Below are positions 60,174 to 64,000 of a stretch of DNA of 64,000 bases, one piece after another. The position numbers were made by a program, and so were the translations under genes. Within the stretch, counting starts at the first letter, position 1; every line of letters starts with the position of its first letter. This DNA comes from Pseudoduganella flava (lineage in GTDB: Bacteria; Pseudomonadota; Gammaproteobacteria; Burkholderiales; Burkholderiaceae_D): positions 124,001 to 188,000 of the forward strand of contig NZ_VLKW01000012.1 of the NCBI RefSeq assembly GCF_007830495.1, in the 5' to 3' direction. The notes below the pieces were generated by a model. The model searched no databases, had not been told where the DNA came from, and was given only the letters and a program-made list of their open reading frames with translations.

Positions 60174-61160
60174 TTAAACAGCTTCCAGCAGGTTATGCGC
60201 CTGCACGTCCGCATGGTACGAGCTGCGCACCATCGCGCCCACGGCGGCGTGTCCGAAGCCCATCTTGTACGCTTCTTCCTCGAACATCTTGAACGTGTCC
60301 GGGTGGACGTAGCGGCGCACCGGCAGGTGGCTGTTCGACGGGGCCAGGTATTGGCCGATCGTCAGCATGTCGATGTCGTGCTCGCGCATGTCGCGCATCA
60401 CTTGCAGGATCTCTTCGTCCGTTTCGCCCAGGCCGACCATCAGGCCGGACTTCGTCTTCACGTGCGGGTACATTGCCTTGAAGTCTTTCAGCAGCTTCAG
60501 CGAGTGCAGGTAGTCCGCGCCGGGGCGGGCTTCCTTGTAAAGGCGCGGCACCGTTTCCAGGTTGTGGTTCATCACGTCCGGCAGGCCGTCGGCAAAGATG
60601 TTCAGCGCCTTTTCCAGGCGGCCGCGGAAGTCCGGTACCAGCACTTCGATCTGCGTCTTCGGCGACAGTTCCTTGGTCTTCTGGATGCACTCGACGAAGT
60701 GGCCGGCGCCGCCGTCGCGCAGGTCGTCGCGGTCGACCGACGTGATCACCACGTACGACAGGCGCAGCTTGGCGATCGTGTTGGCCAGGTTGCCCGGCTC
60801 GTTGACGTCCAGCGGGTCCGGGCGGCCGTGGCCCACGTCGCAGAACGGGCAGCGGCGGGTGCACTTGTCGCCCATGATCATGAACGTTGCCGTGCCCTTG
60901 CCGAAGCACTCGCCGATGTTCGGGCAGGAAGCTTCCTCGCACACGGTCACCAGCTTGTTCTCGCGGAGGATGTCCTTGATCTCGTAGAAACGGCTCGACG
61001 CGGACGCGGCCTTCACGCGGATCCACTCCGGCTTCTTCAGGCGCTCCACCTGCTCGACCGGCACGATCTTGATCGGAATGCGCGACGTCTTGCTGGCGCC
61101 TTTCTGCTTCTCGCTCGGGTTGTAAGCGGCGGCGGTGCTGGAAGTGGTTTCGGTGGTCAT
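60174..61160 (-). CDS. lipA: Lipoyl synthase (radical SAM)
   Basis: 328 residues from the ATG at 61160 ([16 protein letters not shown]); the longer frame runs into lipB. Auxiliary-cluster cysteines in '[17 protein letters not shown]' and the radical-SAM motif CTRRCPFC in '[24 protein letters not shown]'. Also '[24 protein letters not shown]', '[25 protein letters not shown]', '[16 protein letters not shown]' and the C-terminal 'MVRSSYHAD' with the conserved RSSYHA. It inserts two sulfurs into octanoyl-protein. 17 bases downstream of lipB. Confidence 0.96.
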   Translation of the reverse strand: MTTETTSSTAAAYNPSEKQKGASKTSRIPIKIVPVEQVERLKKPEWIRVKAASASSRFYEIKDILRENKLVTVCEEASCPNIGECFGKGTATFMIMGDKCTRRCPFCDVGHGRPDPLDVNEPGNLANTIAKLRLSYVVITSVDRDDLRDGGAGHFVECIQKTKELSPKTQIEVLVPDFRGRLEKALNIFADGLPDVMNHNLETVPRLYKEARPGADYLHSLKLLKDFKAMYPHVKTKSGLMVGLGETDEEILQVMRDMREHDIDMLTIGQYLAPSNSHLPVRRYVHPDTFKMFEEEAYKMGFGHAAVGAMVRSSYHADVQAHNLLEAV

Positions 61161-61177
61161 AAGAGTCTCAAGTTGAT

Positions 61178-61867
61178 TCACGCGGCTGCAAGAGCGGCTA
61201 CGGAGGCGGAAGGGTCGAGCTGGCGCACCAGCTCGTTGGCCAGCGCCAGCTGCACGTCGGCCAGCGGCACGTCGACGCCCATCGTCCGCATGTCGATGGT
61301 TTCCAGGCCGGCGTAGCCGCAAGGGTTGATCCAGGTGAACGGCGCCAGGTCCATCGCGACGTTCAGCGACACGCCGTGATACGTGCAGCCGTTACCGCGC
61401 ACCTTCAAGCCCAGCGCGGCGATCTTCGCGCCTTTTTTCGGGCCGCCGGCAATGTAGATGCCGGGCGCGCCTTCGATGCGTTCGCCGGCAAGATTATACG
61501 ATGACAACACATCGATGATCGCCTGCTCGATCTTGTGCACGAACTGGCGGGCATACAGCTTGCCACCCGGTTTGTTGCGGCGCAGGTCCATCAGCAGGTA
61601 GATGACGACCTGGCCGGGGCCGTGATACGTCACTTCGCCGCCGCGGTCCGTCTGCACGACCGGGATATGTGCCGCGCCACCCAGCAGGTGGCCGCGATCG
61701 GCGCCCAGGCCCAGCGTGTAGACGGGCGGGTGCTCGACGATCCACAACTCATCGGGCGTATCCGGCGTGCGCGCATCCGTAAAGGTGCGCATCGCGGCGA
61801 ACGTGGGTTCGTAGTCGGCGTGACCGAGATGGCGGATCACCGCCGGTTCGGGACGGGTCGTGGACAT
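61178..61867 (-). CDS. lipB: Octanoyl-ACP:protein transferase
   Basis: 229 residues from ATG 61867. Typical motifs: '[23 protein letters not shown]', '[27 protein letters not shown]' (RGGxxTYHGPGQ), '[40 protein letters not shown]'. The catalytic Cys lies in 'INPCGY' and Lys in 'AKIAALG'. It transfers octanoate from ACP to lipoyl domains for LipA. An alternative ATG at 61888 adds seven residues. Confidence 0.95.
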   Translation of the reverse strand: MSTTRPEPAVIRHLGHADYEPTFAAMRTFTDARTPDTPDELWIVEHPPVYTLGLGADRGHLLGGAAHIPVVQTDRGGEVTYHGPGQVVIYLLMDLRRNKPGGKLYARQFVHKIEQAIIDVLSSYNLAGERIEGAPGIYIAGGPKKGAKIAALGLKVRGNGCTYHGVSLNVAMDLAPFTWINPCGYAGLETIDMRTMGVDVPLADVQLALANELVRQLDPSASVAALAAA

Positions 61868-61991
61868 GGCAGGGGCTGCAGGAGTCAAAGCCCCGCCATT
61901 ATACGCCCCTCAAATTGCTTCTGCTCAAAGCGTAAGCATGCGGCGGCAGGGGCGCTCTGTAAGGCGGCGCTGCCACAACGCCAGCGACGCT

Positions 61992-62267
61992 TTACAGGAC
62001 GACCTTGACCATCGGGTGGCCGGACAGGTCGGAATACAGCGCATCGAGCTGCTCGCGGCTGGTCGCCCGCACGACTACGGTCAGGCCGGTGTACTTGCCG
62101 CCCGACGAAGGACGGACTTCCAGCTTGCCTTCATGGAAAGTCGGGTCGTGCCGGACGATCACTTCCACGATCGTGGTGGTAAAGGCTTCGTGCGTCGGGC
62201 CCATCACCTTGATCGGGAAGTCGCTCGGGTACTCGATGAGGGACTCTTTCGGAGGGATTGCAGCCAT
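61992..62267 (-). CDS. ybeD: YbeD family (DUF493) protein
   Basis: 91 residues from the ATG at 62267 (MAAIPPKESLIEYPSDFPIKVMG). DUF493 features: 'LIEYPSDFPIKVMGPTHEAFTTTIVEVIVRHDPTF', 'EVRPSSGGKYTGLTVVVRATSREQLDALYSDLSGHPMVKVVL', where SxxGxYxxxTVxxxATSxEQLDxLYxxLxxHPxVKxVL is the family signature. Function is unproven; the fold resembles ACT-like regulatory domains and the gene precedes lipB in many Proteobacteria as here. Confidence 0.93.
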   Translation of the reverse strand: MAAIPPKESLIEYPSDFPIKVMGPTHEAFTTTIVEVIVRHDPTFHEGKLEVRPSSGGKYTGLTVVVRATSREQLDALYSDLSGHPMVKVVL

Positions 62268-62422
62268 GTTTTTTCCAATCGGTGAACAGATGAGTGAAAG
62301 GCCGGGAAAGCGGTGTTCCGCGGCGCCATCCGCTATTTTACAAACCAATCGGTACCGCTGCGGAGAAAAAGCCGGCGCGGGCGGCGCAGTGCCCGCGCTT
62401 CATGCCATGCATTGCTGGAAAA

Positions 62423-64000
62423 TCAACGCTCGCGCATGTTCTCGCCCCGGTCCGATCGCCGGCCACGCTCGTGCCCGGCCTGCGCCGGCTGGGCCTGCGG
62501 TGCGGGCGCCGGCTGGGCCACCGGTGCCGGCGGCGCCGGACGGGGTTGCACAACCGGTGCAGGCGGCGGCGCCTGGATCGATGGCCGCTGGGCCTGCTGG
62601 GCAGCTTGCGCTGCACGGGCTTGCGCTGCCTGAGCGGCCTGGGCGGCCTGGGCTGCCTGCGCCGCTTGGGCTGCCTGGGCGGCAATGCCGTGCCGTTCGT
62701 GTTCACGGCGCTGCTCCGCGCGCTCTTCGATCATGTCCCGCTGCCGTTCCAGCCGCTCGTTGGCAATGAACGAACGGGACGGAGCCTGCGCAGGCTCCGG
62801 TCGCGGCGCCGGCGTGCTCGGGGCCACGGTCGTGATCGGCGCCTGCGTGCGCGGCCGCTCCGAGTGGAACCGCTCGGTGACGATCACCCCCTGGCTGCGC
62901 TCCGCCGGCGGGCGGTTCGTGTCGAGCCGCATCCGGTCCGGCACGCCGTCGCGGTTGCGGTCGATCTGCAGGCGGTCGGCCACGCCGTCATGGTTGCGGT
63001 CCGTTTCCATCCGGTCGGCAATGCCGAAGCGCTGCGGGTCGGTTTGCAGGCGGTCCGGCGTGCCGTCGCGGTTCCGGTCAATTTGCTGACGATCGATCTG
63101 CTGCCGATCGACGAAGCCGTCGCGGTTGCGATCCGTTTGCAGGCGATCCGGCGTACCGTCGCGATTGCGGTCGATCTGCATGCGGTCGGGGATGCCGTCG
63201 CGGTTGCGGTCCGTTTGCAGGCGATCCGGCGTCCCGTCGCGGTTGCGGTCGATTTGCTGGCGATCGGGGATGCCGTCGCGGTTGCGATCGACCGGCGTGC
63301 GTTCGGCCAGCCCGTCGCGGCTGCGCTCGAACGTGCGCACGCCGGCCGGCACGACCGGTGTCGCCACCGGCAGGTTGCCTGGATTCGGTGCCACCGTGGC
63401 ACGCGGCACGTTGGTCACGCGCACGGTGCGACGCTGCTCGAACTGGTCGCGCGGCACGATCGTGATGCCTTCGCGGCGGGCCGGCACGGCGCGCCACCGT
63501 TCGGTGCCGCGGAACTGCCAGCCAAGGCGGCGCTCATGGTCCGGGGACACCTGGTAGTGCGGCACATAGCGGTCGCGCGGTGTCAGCGGATACCAGCCCA
63601 TGCCGGGGCCCCGGTGGCGGTCCGTGAAGCTGACCGACCAGCCGGACCCGCCGACCCAGCCGACCAGCGCCGGTGCCCACACGGGGCGGCCGACGATGCG
63701 GCCCGGCGCCCAGCACCAGCGGCGGTTGACGACGACCCAGCGGCCATAGTGGAAGGGCGCGTAGCCCCACGGCGCGTTGTCGACCCACGTCCAGCCCCAC
63801 GGCGCCACCCACACCCAGCGGCCGTCGCGGTACGGCGCCCAGTCGAGCGGCACGGAGCGGGGCGCCCACAGCGGACCGTAATCGTCGCTGACCGTCCAGC
63901 TGCCGTAGTGATCGAGTTCCTCGTAGCCCGTCACGTAGCTGGGCACGTAGCGCGTGGCGATGGCGGCTTCGTCGCGGCGGTCGCGCGCGGCGGCCCAGGC
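62423..64000 (-). CDS. DUF6600-type protein with YXWGXW region and DxNxDG tandem repeats (5' end outside window)
   Basis: Open to the window end; the frame continues upstream as AWAAARDRRDEAAIATRYVPSYVTGYEEL, so the 5' end is missing. The first 150 visible residues are aromatic: 'YGSWTVSDDYGPLWAPRSVPLDWAPYRDGRWVWVAPWGWTWVDNAPWGYAPFHYGRW', the pattern of DUF6600/YXWGXW proteins, found in FecR-like envelope proteins. Then come nine 13-residue repeats (DRNRDGxPDRxQx), an Arg/Gln-rich coil and an AAQ repeat followed by a Pro/Ala/Gln tail. It is probably exported. Function unknown. Confidence 0.8.
   Translation of the reverse strand, partial: AWAAARDRRDEAAIATRYVPSYVTGYEELDHYGSWTVSDDYGPLWAPRSVPLDWAPYRDGRWVWVAPWGWTWVDNAPWGYAPFHYGRWVVVNRRWCWAPGRIVGRPVWAPALVGWVGGSGWSVSFTDRHRGPGMGWYPLTPRDRYVPHYQVSPDHERRLGWQFRGTERWRAVPARREGITIVPRDQFEQRRTVRVTNVPRATVAPNPGNLPVATPVVPAGVRTFERSRDGLAERTPVDRNRDGIPDRQQIDRNRDGTPDRLQTDRNRDGIPDRMQIDRNRDGTPDRLQTDRNRDGFVDRQQIDRQQIDRNRDGTPDRLQTDPQRFGIADRMETDRNHDGVADRLQIDRNRDGVPDRMRLDTNRPPAERSQGVIVTERFHSERPRTQAPITTVAPSTPAPRPEPAQAPSRSFIANERLERQRDMIEERAEQRREHERHGIAAQAAQAAQAAQAAQAAQAAQARAAQAAQQAQRPSIQAPPPAPVVQPRPAPPAPVAQPAPAPQAQPAQAGHERGRRSDRGENMRER
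62924..63289. repeat. Nine tandem 39-bp repeats encoding DRNRDGxPDRxQx
   Basis: On the minus strand 13-residue units run: DRNRDGIPDRQQI, DRNRDGTPDRLQT, DRNRDGIPDRMQI, DRNRDGTPDRLQT, DRNRDGFVDRQQI (plus an extra DRQQI), DRNRDGTPDRLQT, DPQRFGIADRMET, DRNHDGVADRLQI, DRNRDGVPDRMRL. The DxNxDG core mimics calcium-binding DxDxDG loops of dockerin or thrombospondin type 3 repeats. The DNA copies are nearly identical, so they can expand or contract. Confidence 0.9.

Noticed and set aside
62924-63289. CRISPR-like array
   Set aside because: The 39-base units are contiguous, in frame and coding; there are no unique spacers and no cas genes.

Overview
The window is about 65% GC with dense coding, weak intergenic spaces and gene families typical of Burkholderiales. 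Gene order (rsmI/lpoA/yraN/diaA/dolP; a ybeD-lipB-lipA block), the bioA-F-D-B order, the liu leucine-degradation genes and many GGGGTCAGACCC hairpins point to an Oxalobacteraceae chromosome of the Massilia/Duganella type. This assignment is an inference from content; no 16S gene is present.

Layout. 0-4.6 kb: end of an OmpR-type response regulator, a MipA/OmpV outer-membrane gene pair on the opposite strand, the probable partner sensor kinase and a YihY/BrkB membrane protein. 4.6-5.3 kb: an antitoxin-like HTH gene with an iteron-like upstream region and a decayed PIN toxin. 5.3-23.3 kb: a long region centred on peptidoglycan turnover: S66 L,D-carboxypeptidase, TonB-dependent receptor, orphan peptide-binding protein, PBP4 (dacB), D-Ala-D-Ala dipeptidase, LysR regulator, AmiD-type amidase, BadF-type amino-sugar kinase, DigH-like glycoside hydrolase, AmpG permease, MurQ etherase and a GntR/UTRA regulator. 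An IS1595-family element with 8-bp target duplications has landed between the GntR gene and murQ.

23.4-28.6 kb: secreted and lipoprotein genes including a truncated paralogue, then a serine hydrolase and a D-amino-acid dehydrogenase. 28.7-40.0 kb: ychJ, then one long run liuB-liuC-bioA-bioF-bioD-bioB-liuD-ghrA-liuE, in which biotin synthesis is embedded among the genes of the biotin-dependent methylcrotonyl-CoA carboxylase pathway. A perfect palindrome that may be its operator lies inside ychJ. 40.0-40.5 kb: triple hairpin repeat, terminator and tRNA-Pro.

40.5-49.6 kb: a proline-rich membrane protein, a GST, a globin-coupled GGDEF-EAL protein behind a perfect FNR-type box, the rsmI/lpoA/yraN/diaA/dolP envelope cluster, a TlpA-like thioredoxin and a thioesterase. 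49.6-56.9 kb: a nucleoside uptake and salvage locus (BMP-type ABC transporter, FCD-GntR regulator, Tsx-like channel, deaminase). 56.9-62.3 kb: a NagX-like membrane protein and ung, then an AT-rich two-gene cassette of unknown function, then lipA, lipB and ybeD. The window ends inside a gene with tandem 13-residue DxNxDG repeats.

The best candidates for something undescribed are the AT-rich membrane-protein/small-protein pair (58.9-59.9 kb), the liu-bio fusion operon, and the predicted leaderless, FNR-controlled c-di-GMP gene.
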